Of a stretch of DNA of 64,000 bases, positions 1-8,205 are shown in pieces (within the stretch, counting starts at the first letter, position 1; every line of letters begins with the position of its first letter). The translations under genes and the position numbers were made by a program. The DNA is from Thermohalobaculum sp039028795 (GTDB lineage: Bacteria > Pseudomonadota > Alphaproteobacteria > Rhodobacterales > Rhodobacteraceae), in assembly GCA_039028795.1 (NCBI GenBank), contig JBCCHJ010000002.1, forward strand, positions 62,001 through 126,000. The letters run 5' to 3'. The notes below the pieces were generated by a model. It was given only the letters and a program-made list of their open reading frames with translations, was not told the origin of the DNA and ran no database searches.

Positions 1-90
1 GATCGCAACCACGATCGAGAGAACAATGATGAAGGGTAGAATCCAGCCCAAAAGCGGTCCGATCAACGGAATCGAAGTCAAAAAATCCAT
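1..90 (-). CDS. rseP: RseP-type site-2 (RIP) zinc metalloprotease, N-terminal fragment
   Basis: Only the first 30 codons are inside the window; the gene runs off the left edge. The visible part starts at an ATG ending at 90 and encodes a hydrophobic stretch (first transmembrane segment) ending IVVAI, just where RseP proteins continue into the HExxH zinc motif. RseP cleaves membrane-bound anti-sigma factors inside the inner membrane. It lies directly downstream of dxr on the same strand, the usual order dxr-rseP. The assignment rests on context and the N-terminal pattern because the catalytic motif is outside the window. Confidence 0.75.
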   Translation of the reverse strand, partial: MDFLTSIPLIGPLLGWILPFIIVLSIVVAI

Positions 91-117
91 GAGATCCCAC
101 TTGTCCTTTTCGTCTTC

Positions 118-1278
118 TTACCGCGCCACAGTTACCATCAGGTTCCGCGCTTCTTGACGGGCCTGATCGTCCATGGCGAAGACGTCATCCAAACTCGCTG
201 CAACTGGGGCACTACCTAAGCTTGTAATCGTGTCCTCAACAAGGCGTGCCATGTCCAAAAACCCGATCTGACCGGCGATAAAGCCGTCCAATGCCACTTC
301 ATGGGCAGCATTTAGGGCGCACGTGGTCAATCCGCCAGCCCGCATCGCGTCGCGGGCAAGTGTCAAAGCGGGAAACCGGTCTTCGTCCGGTGCTTCGAAA
401 TCCAGCCGGGCCAGATCCGCGAAATTCAGGCGGTCGACCGGCAGTTGCGGACGGTCCGGCCAAGCCAGCGCGTAGCCGATGGCAACCCGCATATCGGAAG
501 GGCCCAAATGGGCCAGGATCGAGCCATCGCGATAGCCGACCATAGAGTGAATGATCGACTGGGGATGAACCACAACCTCGATGTCATCGGGACCTATCTG
601 GAACAGATGACCGGCCTCAATCATCTCCAATGCCTTATTGAACATCGATGCCGAGTCGATCGAAATCCGCGCACCCATTGACCAGTTGGGGTGGGCGACA
701 GCCTGTTTTGGGCTGGCCGCCGCCATCTGTTCGACGGACCAGGTCCGAAAAGGCCCGCCAGAAGCCGTCAGCAGCAACCGTTCGATCGGCGTTTCTTCAT
801 GAGCAATCAACTGGAATATCGCGTTGTGTTCACTGTCCACAGGCAAAAGCCTTGCACCGCTCGTTTCGATTTCCGCAAGGAACAAGCTACCTGCCGCGAC
901 CAGGGTTTCCTTATTTGCCAGCGCAATCGTCGCCCCCTGCCGCACCGCAGCCAAGGTAGGGCGCAGTCCCGCAGCGCCGACAATTGCCGACATAACAAGG
1001 TCGACCGGCCGTTCGGCTGCTTCGACAAGCGCATCCGCACCAGCAGCGGCCTCAATCCCGGTACCGGCCAGGGCATCGCGGAGGGCCTGCAACCGGGTCG
1101 GGTCTGCGGTCACCGCGACCTCGGCATTCAGGCGCCGGGCAATATCTGCCAATCCGTCGATGTTTGCGTGTCCCGTCACCGCGATGACCTTAAACAAGTC
1201 CGGTCCCATGGCCTCGATCACAGAAACCGTGTTGGCCCCGATGGATCCCGTCACGCCCAAAATTGTTAGACGCCGCAT
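118..1278 (-). CDS. dxr: 1-deoxy-D-xylulose 5-phosphate reductoisomerase
   Basis: Cytosolic enzyme that converts 1-deoxy-D-xylulose 5-phosphate to 2-C-methyl-D-erythritol 4-phosphate with NADPH, the committed step of the MEP isoprenoid pathway. The 386 residues match the family length. Visible features are the N-terminal dinucleotide loop GVTGSIGANT (8-17), LANKETLVAAG (around 120-130), the metal-site segment PVDSEHNAIFQ (around 146-156), LLTASGGPFR, and the catalytic loop HPNWSMGARISIDSA. It sits between cdsA and rseP on the same strand, the classic order. Isoprenoid precursors made here feed the undecaprenyl diphosphate synthase two genes upstream. Confidence 0.97.
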   Translation of the reverse strand: MRRLTILGVTGSIGANTVSVIEAMGPDLFKVIAVTGHANIDGLADIARRLNAEVAVTADPTRLQALRDALAGTGIEAAAGADALVEAAERPVDLVMSAIVGAAGLRPTLAAVRQGATIALANKETLVAAGSLFLAEIETSGARLLPVDSEHNAIFQLIAHEETPIERLLLTASGGPFRTWSVEQMAAASPKQAVAHPNWSMGARISIDSASMFNKALEMIEAGHLFQIGPDDIEVVVHPQSIIHSMVGYRDGSILAHLGPSDMRVAIGYALAWPDRPQLPVDRLNFADLARLDFEAPDEDRFPALTLARDAMRAGGLTTCALNAAHEVALDGFIAGQIGFLDMARLVEDTITSLGSAPVAASLDDVFAMDDQARQEARNLMVTVAR

Positions 1279-1441
1279 GCGACGGCCTCCGAACCGGACT
1301 GTTTATCGATAAGTCTGTAGATTGGTGCCCCCAATAAGGATCGGGCCGGAAGGGTTGCGATTTTCACCATCAGTACTGGCTCCGATAGCGCGGCCCATGC
1401 TTGCCCGAAGCGCGACCTCCGCGCAACATATGCCCGAACCG

Positions 1442-2419
1442 CTACCAGACAAAGACCGGCTTATCCCGGGCAAATGTGACTGCCGCGGCCACCAAGATCG
1501 CTGCCAAGTGGCCGTCCAGACGATCCAGAACCCCGCCATGGCCGGGGATCAGGCCGCTGGCATCTTTCACATTGAACCGGCGTTTCAGGGCAGATTCTGC
1601 CAAGTCCCCTGCCTGGCTCACTACTGCCGCAATCATCGACACCAGACAAACCTGGTAGAAATAGGTGCCCGTCGTCGCCCAACTGAAGATGCCGCCGACA
1701 AAGAAGGCCAGCACAACCCCTCCGCCCAAACCAGACCAGGTTTTCTTAGGGCTGACAGCGGGCCAAAGCTTGGCCCCGCCGATTATTCGCCCGGCAAAGT
1801 ACCCGCCAATATCGGCGCCTACGACAACCAAAGCGGCCCAAAGGATGCTCAAAAAGCCGAACGGATCGACTTGACGGAGCAGAATGAACGCAATCGCCGC
1901 TGTGCCTATATAAAATGTGCCCAGGATCGTGACCATCGGTCCTGGATCGTCGCCTCCGGTATAAAGCACATATGTCAAGGCAATCAGCGCGATACCACCT
2001 GCAAAGATGACCGGCGTCGATCCCCACCAGACACCTAAGGCCAAGATCACCGCGGGAATCGCCGTAATGACCAATCGCGCCGCCCCGCCCTGACCGGTGT
2101 CCGGCGGATGCATGGCCGCTGCCGCCAAAACCCCGAGGCCCAGCACCAGAAAGGCGAGATCAGCACCCCAGACTGCGGCTGTCAGAACGCCGCCCACGCC
2201 TGCTGCGGCAAAAACCGCAGACCAGATATCAGGATCAGCACCCCTGCGCGTGATGATCCGTAACTCCACCACCATGGCAATCGTTGCCACTGTGATCAAT
2301 GCGGCCATCCATGGGCCGCCCAACCACACCATCAACAACGAGCCGAAGCCGACCACGATGGCCGATATCACCCGGACCTTCAGATCGGCAAACCTCTTGG
2401 ATTTATCAGCGGGCGCCAC
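1442..2419 (-). CDS. cdsA: Phosphatidate cytidylyltransferase
   Basis: Integral membrane enzyme making CDP-diacylglycerol from CTP and phosphatidic acid, the branch point for phospholipids. The protein of 325 residues is mostly hydrophobic. Near the C-terminus it carries the CDP-diglyceride synthetase signature, seen as SALKRRFNVKDASG followed by PGHGGVLDRLDG. The reading frame opens with GTG 26 nt after the uppS stop; the ribosome-binding site there is weak, and the first internal ATG would remove the first membrane helix, so GTG is preferred. It is somewhat longer than the usual 270-290 residues. The 163 bp to dxr hold no gene that I can see. Confidence 0.93.
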   Translation of the reverse strand: MAPADKSKRFADLKVRVISAIVVGFGSLLMVWLGGPWMAALITVATIAMVVELRIITRRGADPDIWSAVFAAAGVGGVLTAAVWGADLAFLVLGLGVLAAAAMHPPDTGQGGAARLVITAIPAVILALGVWWGSTPVIFAGGIALIALTYVLYTGGDDPGPMVTILGTFYIGTAAIAFILLRQVDPFGFLSILWAALVVVGADIGGYFAGRIIGGAKLWPAVSPKKTWSGLGGGVVLAFFVGGIFSWATTGTYFYQVCLVSMIAAVVSQAGDLAESALKRRFNVKDASGLIPGHGGVLDRLDGHLAAILVAAAVTFARDKPVFVW

Positions 2420-2445
2420 AGTTTGCCCGTTCGGCCCGCGCCGTC

Positions 2446-3168
2446 CTATCCGGTCCGCACGGCGCCAAAACGGCGTTCGCGCGACCCGAAGGTCATAACC
2501 AACTCTTCCAATCGGTCAGGGGTAAAATCAGGCCAGTTTTCCTCGACAAAGACAAACTCGGCATAGGCTGCCTGCCAAAGCAGGAAATTCGAGATACGAT
2601 ACTCACCCGATGTCCGGATCATCAGATCAGGGTCCGGCACCCCGGCCGTATGCAAGGACCCTGAAATCGCACCTTCATCAATTTCCGATGGATCAAGGCG
2701 CCCGGCAGCGACGTCTTCCGCCAAAGCCCGCACACCTCGAAGTATTTCGGCCCTGGAGCCATACGAAATCGCCAATTGCAGGATCATTCCGTCATTGTCA
2801 GCGGTTCGCTCTTCCATCATGCCCATGACGCGTTGCAAATCGATCGGCAGACGCTCGCGATCCCCGATAAAGCGCACTTGCACGCCTTCTGCATCCAAGC
2901 CATCGACCTCGCGAATGATGTAGCGCTTGAAAAGCCGCATCAGCACCTTGACCTCATAGTCAGGCCGGCGCCAATTCTCCGTAGAAAATGCAAAGAGTGT
3001 CAGCGCCTCGATCCCGATATCCGAGGCGCGGCGGACAACCTCACGGACCCTTTCGGCGCCGCGATGGTGCCCAAAAGTGCGAGGGCGCCCGCGTTTGGTC
3101 GCCCAACGTCCATTCCCGTCCATGGTAATCGCCACGTGACGCGGCGCGGTCTTGGTAGTCTGGCTCAT
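2446..3168 (-). CDS. uppS: Isoprenyl transferase (undecaprenyl diphosphate synthase)
   Basis: Cis-prenyltransferase that extends farnesyl diphosphate with isopentenyl diphosphate to give the C55 carrier for cell-wall and surface polysaccharide synthesis. Motifs in order: AITMDGNGRWA (catalytic Asp near residue 17), GHHRGAERV, AFSTENWRRP, ISYGSRAEI, and the C-terminal RTSGEYRISNF with WPDF. A longer open frame exists, but I chose the ATG at 3168 because GGGAGCAGCGGGACA precedes it and MSQTTK leads straight into the first conserved block. This gives 240 residues, typical of the family. It lies between frr and cdsA on the same strand. Confidence 0.96.
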   Translation of the reverse strand: MSQTTKTAPRHVAITMDGNGRWATKRGRPRTFGHHRGAERVREVVRRASDIGIEALTLFAFSTENWRRPDYEVKVLMRLFKRYIIREVDGLDAEGVQVRFIGDRERLPIDLQRVMGMMEERTADNDGMILQLAISYGSRAEILRGVRALAEDVAAGRLDPSEIDEGAISGSLHTAGVPDPDLMIRTSGEYRISNFLLWQAAYAEFVFVEENWPDFTPDRLEELVMTFGSRERRFGAVRTG

Positions 3169-3231
3169 AAATTGTCCCGCTGCTCCCCAGACGCGCTTTC
3201 TAAGGCGCACCCTTTCCTCAACTCGGTCTTC

Positions 3232-3795
3232 TTAGACCTGCATAATTTCTTCCTGCTTGGTCTCGAGGGCGCCATCTATGTTCTTGATCGCTTTGTCCGT
3301 GAGATCCTGTATCTCATCACTGTAAAGCTTTTGTTCGTCCTCGGACATTCCCTCGTTGCTGGCACTTTTAACCTGATCCATGCCATCCCGCCGGACATTG
3401 CGCACCGCAACCCGTGCGCTTTCCGCATACTGCCCGGCAACTTTGGTCAATTCACGGCGGCGTTCTTCGTTCAACTCCGGAATCGGTAGGCGCAGAAGTG
3501 TGCCATCCATTACCGGGTTGATCCCCAGACCCGACGATCGGATCGCCTTATCCACTGCATTGACCAGCGATTTGTCCCAAACATTCAGCGTAACCATGCG
3601 AGGTTCGGGGACATTGACTGTGCCGACCTGGTTCAATGGGGTCGGCGTACCATAGGCTTCCACGGTGATGGCATCCAGCATCGAGGCGGATGCACGACCG
3701 GTGCGCAGCGAAGAGAAATCCGACTTCAGCGCCGTCAATGCGCCATCCATACGGCGTTCGAGATCATCAAGATCAATTTCTATATCGTCGCTCAT
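3232..3795 (-). CDS. frr: Ribosome recycling factor
   Basis: Factor that, with EF-G, splits the post-termination 70S complex. The 187 residues match the family length of about 185. Recognisable segments are SLRTGRASASMLD (residues 29-41), YGTPTPLNQVGTVNVPEPR (the hinge and domain II), PIPELNEERRREL and VAVRNVRRDGMDQVK in the C-terminal helix. It follows pyrH after 32 nt and precedes uppS, the conserved order. No regulatory signal was recognised in the short intergenic stretches. Confidence 0.98.
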   Translation of the reverse strand: MSDDIEIDLDDLERRMDGALTALKSDFSSLRTGRASASMLDAITVEAYGTPTPLNQVGTVNVPEPRMVTLNVWDKSLVNAVDKAIRSSGLGINPVMDGTLLRLPIPELNEERRRELTKVAGQYAESARVAVRNVRRDGMDQVKSASNEGMSEDEQKLYSDEIQDLTDKAIKNIDGALETKQEEIMQV

Positions 3796-3827
3796 GGGTC
3801 TTCTCTCTCCGTTTTTGGACCCCAGGG

Positions 3828-4568
3828 CTAGTCCCGGACTTCTGTATAACGGCCCCCACCGAACAATACATCGGTCATTGCACCAGGTTCCTGCAGCGAG
3901 AATACCACGATAGGCAAGTTGTTGTCCCGTGCCAAAGCAATAGCCGAAGCGTCCATAACCTTTAGGTTTTTCGTCAGCACTTCATCATAGCTGACTTTGT
4001 CATAGCGCACGGCGTCAGGGTTCGTTTTCGGATCGCTGTCATAAACACCATCGACATTGGTGCCTTTGAAAAGCGCAGAGCAATTCATTTCGTTCGCGCG
4101 CAAAGTCGCGGCGGTATCCGTCGTGAAGTAGGGATTTCCTGTGCCCGCGGCGAAGATCACGATGCGGTTCTTTTCCAGGTGCCGGACAGCGCGGCGGCGG
4201 ATATAGGGCTCACACACCTGATCCATCGGGATAGCCGACTGCACCCGTGTATGGATGCCCAGCGCTTCAAGCGCAGACTGCATGCCCAGCGCATTCATAA
4301 CCGTCGCCAGCATGCCCATATAGTCGGCCTGCGTCCGGTCCATTCCCTGTGCCGCACCCGACAGACCGCGGAAAATATTGCCGCCGCCGATGACCAGACA
4401 AATCTGAATACCGGCATCATGGGCCTTCTTGACCTCGTTCGCGACGCGCTCAACCGTCGGCGGGTGCAAGCCGAAGCCCTGGTCACCCATCAAGGCCTCG
4501 CCAGAAAGCTTCAGCAATACCCGGGGAAAAAGGGGTTTTTCGCTCAAAGCCTCTGCGGTGGCGGTCAT
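3828..4568 (-). CDS. pyrH: Uridylate kinase
   Basis: Amino-acid-kinase-fold enzyme that phosphorylates UMP to UDP. It has 246 residues, with LKLSGEALMG near the N-terminus, VIGGGNIFRG, and the acceptor-site segment TDTAATLRANEM. An in-frame extension to 4682 exists, but the ATG at 4568 has AGGGGAATCGCC immediately upstream and gives the family length. It is the first gene of the pyrH-frr-uppS-cdsA-dxr-rseP run and is divergent from the small protein at 4732. In many bacteria tsf lies directly upstream of pyrH; here about 9.6 kb of accessory genes intervene. Confidence 0.97.
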   Translation of the reverse strand: MTATAEALSEKPLFPRVLLKLSGEALMGDQGFGLHPPTVERVANEVKKAHDAGIQICLVIGGGNIFRGLSGAAQGMDRTQADYMGMLATVMNALGMQSALEALGIHTRVQSAIPMDQVCEPYIRRRAVRHLEKNRIVIFAAGTGNPYFTTDTAATLRANEMNCSALFKGTNVDGVYDSDPKTNPDAVRYDKVSYDEVLTKNLKVMDASAIALARDNNLPIVVFSLQEPGAMTDVLFGGGRYTEVRD

Positions 4569-4731
4569 GGCGATTCCCCTTTGCAACTTGCGACGGGTTA
4601 TGTCGGAATGGCGGTGGTAGGGCAAGGGCCAGAACGTGGGAATTTCGTGCATTTTCTGCGGCGGAGACGTTATGATCACCACTCACGCAAGAATGCCGAC
4701 CGAACGCCCACCCACCAGAAACGAAACTGAA

Positions 4732-5037
4732 ATGACTGCATACTTGATAGTCCGGGCTGAGGTTCCCGAAGCAGACCGCGATGGGTTCGAGGCCTGGTAT
4801 CAGACCGAACATCTGCCTGATGCCAAGGCCGCCTTCGCATGCCTATCCGCGCGGCGCGGTTGGTCAGACGTCAGCCCAGGCATCCATATTGCGATCTATG
4901 AGTTCACCGATCTCGATACCGCCCGAGCCGTCACCTCCAGCCCAGCGATCGCGGTGTTGATCACCGAGTTCGACCGTGTTTGGCAAGGCCGGGTGACCCG
5001 GACTCGAGAGGTCGTCTCGATCAGCCAAACCCTCTGA
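4732..5037 (+). CDS. Small dimeric alpha-beta barrel-like protein (DUF4286/EthD type)
   Basis: A 101-residue soluble protein. The N-terminal pattern (YLIVRAEVPEADRDGFEAWY then TEHLPD) resembles small ferredoxin-fold alpha-beta barrel proteins in which an early beta strand is followed by an FxxWYxxEHLP helix. No catalytic residues can be named. An in-frame start exists at 4636, but the extra segment is low-complexity and hydrophilic, and the ATG at 4732 begins the conserved strand; neither has a strong ribosome-binding site. It is divergent from pyrH and convergent with the SDR gene, at the pyrH edge of the accessory segment. Function unknown; a role in the neighbouring catabolic cluster is only a guess. 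Confidence 0.6.
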   Translation: MTAYLIVRAEVPEADRDGFEAWYQTEHLPDAKAAFACLSARRGWSDVSPGIHIAIYEFTDLDTARAVTSSPAIAVLITEFDRVWQGRVTRTREVVSISQTL

Positions 5038-5118
5038 CACGGACGATGAACCCAAAGACAGTCGGCCACCCCGGGCCAACGTCCTTTGCCACGATAAGTG
5101 AAAGCGTCACAGCCTCCT

Positions 5119-5856
5119 CTATCGGGTCGCATATTGGCGGATCATATGCCCACCGTCGATGTCCAAGATTTGGCCGGTCAGATAGCCATTGGTCAGCGTC
5201 GACAGGACAGCTTGCGCAATTTCGTCCGGCAACCCGACCCGACCAGCAGGCAGGCTTGCGCCGGTGCTTTCGTACATCGCCTCGCGCGCATCGGGCGCGA
5301 CTTCGTCATAGGCCTCGGTCCGCACCATACCCGGTGACATGCAGTTCACCCGCACATCTGGCCCCAGTTCCAACGCCATTGCTCGGGCCAAGGCCTCTAC
5401 CGCACCATTGACGGCACCAAGGCCTGCACAGTTTGCGCCAGGACGGCGGCTGAGCACACCCGAGAACAGCATTATCGCACCGCCGGTCCGGATCTTCGGC
5501 AGCACCTCGCGCGCGGTGATGTATGGCCCGAAGAACTTGGCATCGAACATGTCCCGCAAAGGCCCTGTTTCGGCGGTTTTAAAGGGCCCGTGAGCTGCGC
5601 TGGACGCGGAAATCACTAGATAGTCGATCGCTGGCAGACCCTCGGCCCAAGCTTTCACTGCGGCCTCATCGGTCATGTCCACTGGATGAACGCTGGCGCC
5701 ATGGCCAATCTCTTCCGCTGCTTTGGCCAACTTGTCCCGCGACCGGCTGGCAAGCAGAACCTGTGCCCCCAGATCCGCAGCCATCCGTGCGGTCGCGCGC
5801 CCAATGCCAGTCGCACCACCAACGACCAGAATGGTCTTACCGTCCAACGAGATCAT
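5119..5856 (-). CDS. SDR-family protein with degenerate catalytic tetrad
   Basis: Rossmann-fold short-chain dehydrogenase/reductase of 245 residues. It keeps the cofactor loop GGATGIG (13-19), VDMTD (59-63), the strand into ISASS, the C-terminal PGMVRT and the family-typical GQILDIDGGH. The usual YxxxK pair is absent: the aligned positions read L146 to N150 within CAGLGAVNGAVEAL, although the surrounding helix and S132 are conserved. Dehydrogenase activity by the standard mechanism is therefore doubtful. AAAGGGA lies 6 nt before the ATG. It is divergent from a LysR gene 104 bp away, a typical regulator-target pair. Confidence 0.85.
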   Translation of the reverse strand: MISLDGKTILVVGGATGIGRATARMAADLGAQVLLASRSRDKLAKAAEEIGHGASVHPVDMTDEAAVKAWAEGLPAIDYLVISASSAAHGPFKTAETGPLRDMFDAKFFGPYITAREVLPKIRTGGAIMLFSGVLSRRPGANCAGLGAVNGAVEALARAMALELGPDVRVNCMSPGMVRTEAYDEVAPDAREAMYESTGASLPAGRVGLPDEIAQAVLSTLTNGYLTGQILDIDGGHMIRQYATR

Positions 5857-5910
5857 ATTTATTCCCTTTCATTGACGTCCAAGGAATGGCCGATCCATCC
5901 CGTCGCCTCT

Positions 5911-5935
5911 GAATGTAGGGAGTTGCCACACATTC
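5911..5935. promoter_or_regulatory. Candidate LysR operator (dyad) between SDR and LysR genes
   Basis: GAATGT (5911-5916) and ACATTC (5930-5935) form a perfect 6-bp inverted repeat with a 13-nt spacer, in the 104-bp region between the divergent SDR and LysR genes. Imperfect dyads of this kind with a T and A spaced roughly 11-15 nt apart are typical LysR-type binding sites. A second perfect palindrome, AGTATATACT, ends one base before the LysR start codon. Binding is inferred from position and symmetry only. Confidence 0.4.
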
Positions 5936-5960
5936 TTTAAATGCATAATAAGTATATACT

Positions 5961-6902
5961 ATGCTTGAAAACAATCTTCAATCTATCGATCTGAATCTGC
6001 TGAAAGTTCTCAACGAACTGGAAAGGCAAGGCAGCGTGACCGCTGCGGCTGCGGCATTGGGTGTCGGACAACCTGCGGTCAGCCAAGCGCTGTCGAGGTT
6101 GCGCGACACTTTGGGCGACGATCTTTTCGTCAGGGGTCCGGGCGGCATGGTTCCGACCACGCGCACGCGCGAAATAATTGGACCCTTGCGGATATCTCTT
6201 GGGCAGATCCAGCAAAGCCTGTTCGGCCCTCAGGACTTCGAGGCAACCACCACCGAAACCCGATTTTTCATCGGCGCGTCGGATTACGTCGCAGCCCTTT
6301 TGGTGCCAGACATCATGCGCGTCCTCCGTAAAAACATGCCAAATGCCAACATCGCAATCCGGCGCGCGGACAGATCGAACGCAGTCGTGCTGTTGGCCAA
6401 TGGAGAGATCGATCTGGCGCTAGGAATGTTTCCAGAGACGGCTGACTTCATTCGCCGCCGCAGGCTCTTCATCGACCGGCATGTTTGTGTTTTCAACCCA
6501 GCGCTGGCAGATCTACCTGATCCGATCTCGATGCAAGATTATCTATCGCTCGATCATATGCTGGTGTCGCTGGATGGAAATCCCTTGGGTTTTGTCGACG
6601 ACATTCTTAAATCACGGGGAGTAAATCGCCGGGTTTCAGTGACGACACCCTACTTTCTGCAAAGCGCCTATCTGTTGCAAACCCTCCCCGTCATGGCGAC
6701 GCTGCCGGAACGATTCGTCAGAACTTGCGTACGCCTTACTGACATGGCGGTTAGAACGCCGCCTTTTGATGGGCCAGACTTCACGGTGTCGATGGCCTAT
6801 CGTGCAGGCGATGATCGAAACCCCAGGATCGCCGCGCTAACCGATACGGTTTTGAAAGCATCGCGCAGCGTTGGCTCGCACGTCAGCCGGGATCAGGCGT
6901 AG
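5961..6902 (+). CDS. LysR-family transcriptional regulator
   Basis: DNA-binding regulator of 313 residues. The N-terminal winged helix-turn-helix spans roughly 8-65, with LNLLKVLNELERQGSVT, VGQPAVSQALSRLRD and DLFVRGPGG, the NodD/NahR-like version of the LysR motif. A substrate-binding domain follows from about residue 95. The ATG at 5961 gives the usual short lead into the HTH but has no Shine-Dalgarno sequence in front; it follows an AT-rich palindrome, so a leaderless or weakly translated message is possible. It is divergent from the SDR gene and its last 10 bp overlap the 3' end of the class IV aminotransferase gene. It probably controls the SDR and perhaps the rest of the cluster. Confidence 0.93.
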   Translation: MLENNLQSIDLNLLKVLNELERQGSVTAAAAALGVGQPAVSQALSRLRDTLGDDLFVRGPGGMVPTTRTREIIGPLRISLGQIQQSLFGPQDFEATTTETRFFIGASDYVAALLVPDIMRVLRKNMPNANIAIRRADRSNAVVLLANGEIDLALGMFPETADFIRRRRLFIDRHVCVFNPALADLPDPISMQDYLSLDHMLVSLDGNPLGFVDDILKSRGVNRRVSVTTPYFLQSAYLLQTLPVMATLPERFVRTCVRLTDMAVRTPPFDGPDFTVSMAYRAGDDRNPRIAALTDTVLKASRSVGSHVSRDQA

Positions 6903-7804
6903 TTCACCGCTTCGCGGAACCGCGCCTCCATTCGCCAGTCCTGGTACATGGCCCGCATGGATGTTGCGACAGGCCCTGGCGCACCATTAGAAAACACCCG
7001 GTCATCGACTTTGGTGATCGGGATGACGCCACCGCCAGTCGAGGACAAGAAAACCTCGTCCGCTTCAAGAAACTCCTCCAACGGCAGCGGGCGGCATTCA
7101 ACCTGCAGCCCCTTGGTTTCGGCGATCTCCAAAACTGTACGCCGGGTGATGCCGTGCAAAACGCCATGATCGCTGGTGACGACGTGGTCACCCTTCACAG
7201 CAAAGGCGTTGAAGCCTGGCCCTTCGGTGACGTTTCCATCATGATCCAACAGAACGACAGTTTCGAACCCTGCATCCTTGGCCTCGAACAATCCGGCTGT
7301 GATATCGCCCCAATGGTAGTTCTTGGCGCGCTGGTTGACAGAGTCATCTGGGATCCGGCGAACGTTTTTGGCGACCCATAGGCTGGCGCCCTTTTCGGCA
7401 ATCTCAGGCGCGATGACATTCACATAAGGCACGCACCAAGCGTAGAAATGGTTGTTGCACGTTCTGGGATCACGATTGCCATGCACTGAGGGCAAACCGC
7501 GAGAGGCGACCATTGCCACATAGGAGTTGCGATGCCCCGCCCGGGCGACGATGGCGTGACAGATGCGTTTCACATCCTCGCCGGTCACGCCCGGATCAAG
7601 GCGCAAAGAGGCCATGGATTCCATGAACCGGGTGACGTGGTCTTGCAGGCGAAAAAATGCACCTTCCCAAACCGAGGCCACGTCATAGGTGATGTCAGAC
7701 CGCGTCACCCCCCAATCTGTCACGCCGATCTTAGCCTCGGCGATGGGGATGACCTTGCTATCCATCCAGGCTGCGCCTTTGGTCCAGTCAATGTCTGAGG
7801 TCAT
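6893..7804 (-). CDS. Class IV (fold-type IV) aminotransferase, BCAT/D-amino acid transaminase-like
   Basis: PLP enzyme of 303 residues. The PLP lysine is K161 in NQRAKNYHWGD, and the fold-type IV signature EGPGFNAF (194-201) follows. VLHGITRRTVLEIA and FLSSTGGGVIPI complete the pattern of branched-chain and D-amino acid or (R)-amine transaminases, which also includes aminodeoxychorismate lyase. The substrate cannot be read from sequence. It is the last gene of a minus-strand run starting at the zinc alcohol dehydrogenase, 7 bp after the lipoprotein gene. A role in deaminating an amino acid intermediate of the cluster is likely. Confidence 0.88.
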   Translation of the reverse strand: MTSDIDWTKGAAWMDSKVIPIAEAKIGVTDWGVTRSDITYDVASVWEGAFFRLQDHVTRFMESMASLRLDPGVTGEDVKRICHAIVARAGHRNSYVAMVASRGLPSVHGNRDPRTCNNHFYAWCVPYVNVIAPEIAEKGASLWVAKNVRRIPDDSVNQRAKNYHWGDITAGLFEAKDAGFETVVLLDHDGNVTEGPGFNAFAVKGDHVVTSDHGVLHGITRRTVLEIAETKGLQVECRPLPLEEFLEADEVFLSSTGGGVIPITKVDDRVFSNGAPGPVATSMRAMYQDWRMEARFREAVNYA

Positions 7805-7811
7805 AGCTTCT

Positions 7812-8144
7812 TCAACATGTCAGAGTTACGGCAATTCGAACGGGCTTTGCGCCTTCGACGATAAAATCCAGAATACTGCCTGTGTGGCGTTCTGCCTTGC
7901 ATCCAGACAATTCTTCCGCCGCCCGTAAACCAATTGCTTCATGCTTTTCGCGATCGACTTTTGATCCGGCAACATCTAACGCGACGAAATTTGGATTCGC
8001 CGTTCTGTTCAATACAGCCGTTACACCTTCTAACTGTGTTCGCGGCAAAGAGGGATCGCCCAACAAGGTCTCGGACGACGATTGTTTGGGCGCCGGGGCG
8101 CACGCTGCGACCAAAACCGCCAGCGTCATGATGAAAGTACGCAA
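7812..8144 (-). CDS. Small lipoprotein with TTG start
   Basis: Predicted 110-residue lipoprotein. A signal peptide (TFIMTLAVLVAAC) ends in a lipobox at Cys16, and a short low-complexity linker (APAPKQSSSE) leads to a roughly 80-residue domain with two more cysteines (SGCKAE and the C-terminal TLTC) that could pair. I chose TTG at 8144 because AAGGAG lies 8-9 nt upstream; an ATG at 8129 has no such site and would shorten the n-region. It lies between the enolase-superfamily gene and the class IV aminotransferase, 7 bp from the latter. No function is recognised. Confidence 0.65.
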   Translation of the reverse strand: MRTFIMTLAVLVAACAPAPKQSSSETLLGDPSLPRTQLEGVTAVLNRTANPNFVALDVAGSKVDREKHEAIGLRAAEELSGCKAERHTGSILDFIVEGAKPVRIAVTLTC

Positions 8145-8205
8145 ATGAATTACTCCTTCTTGGGACACCAAAACGCCCTGGCCGATGTTAGAATCGCCGA
8201 CATTT

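Noticed and set aside
691..1269. Long open frame on the plus strand across dxr
   Set aside because: It is antisense to a well-conserved gene, has no recognisable domain, and follows the codon bias of the opposite strand.
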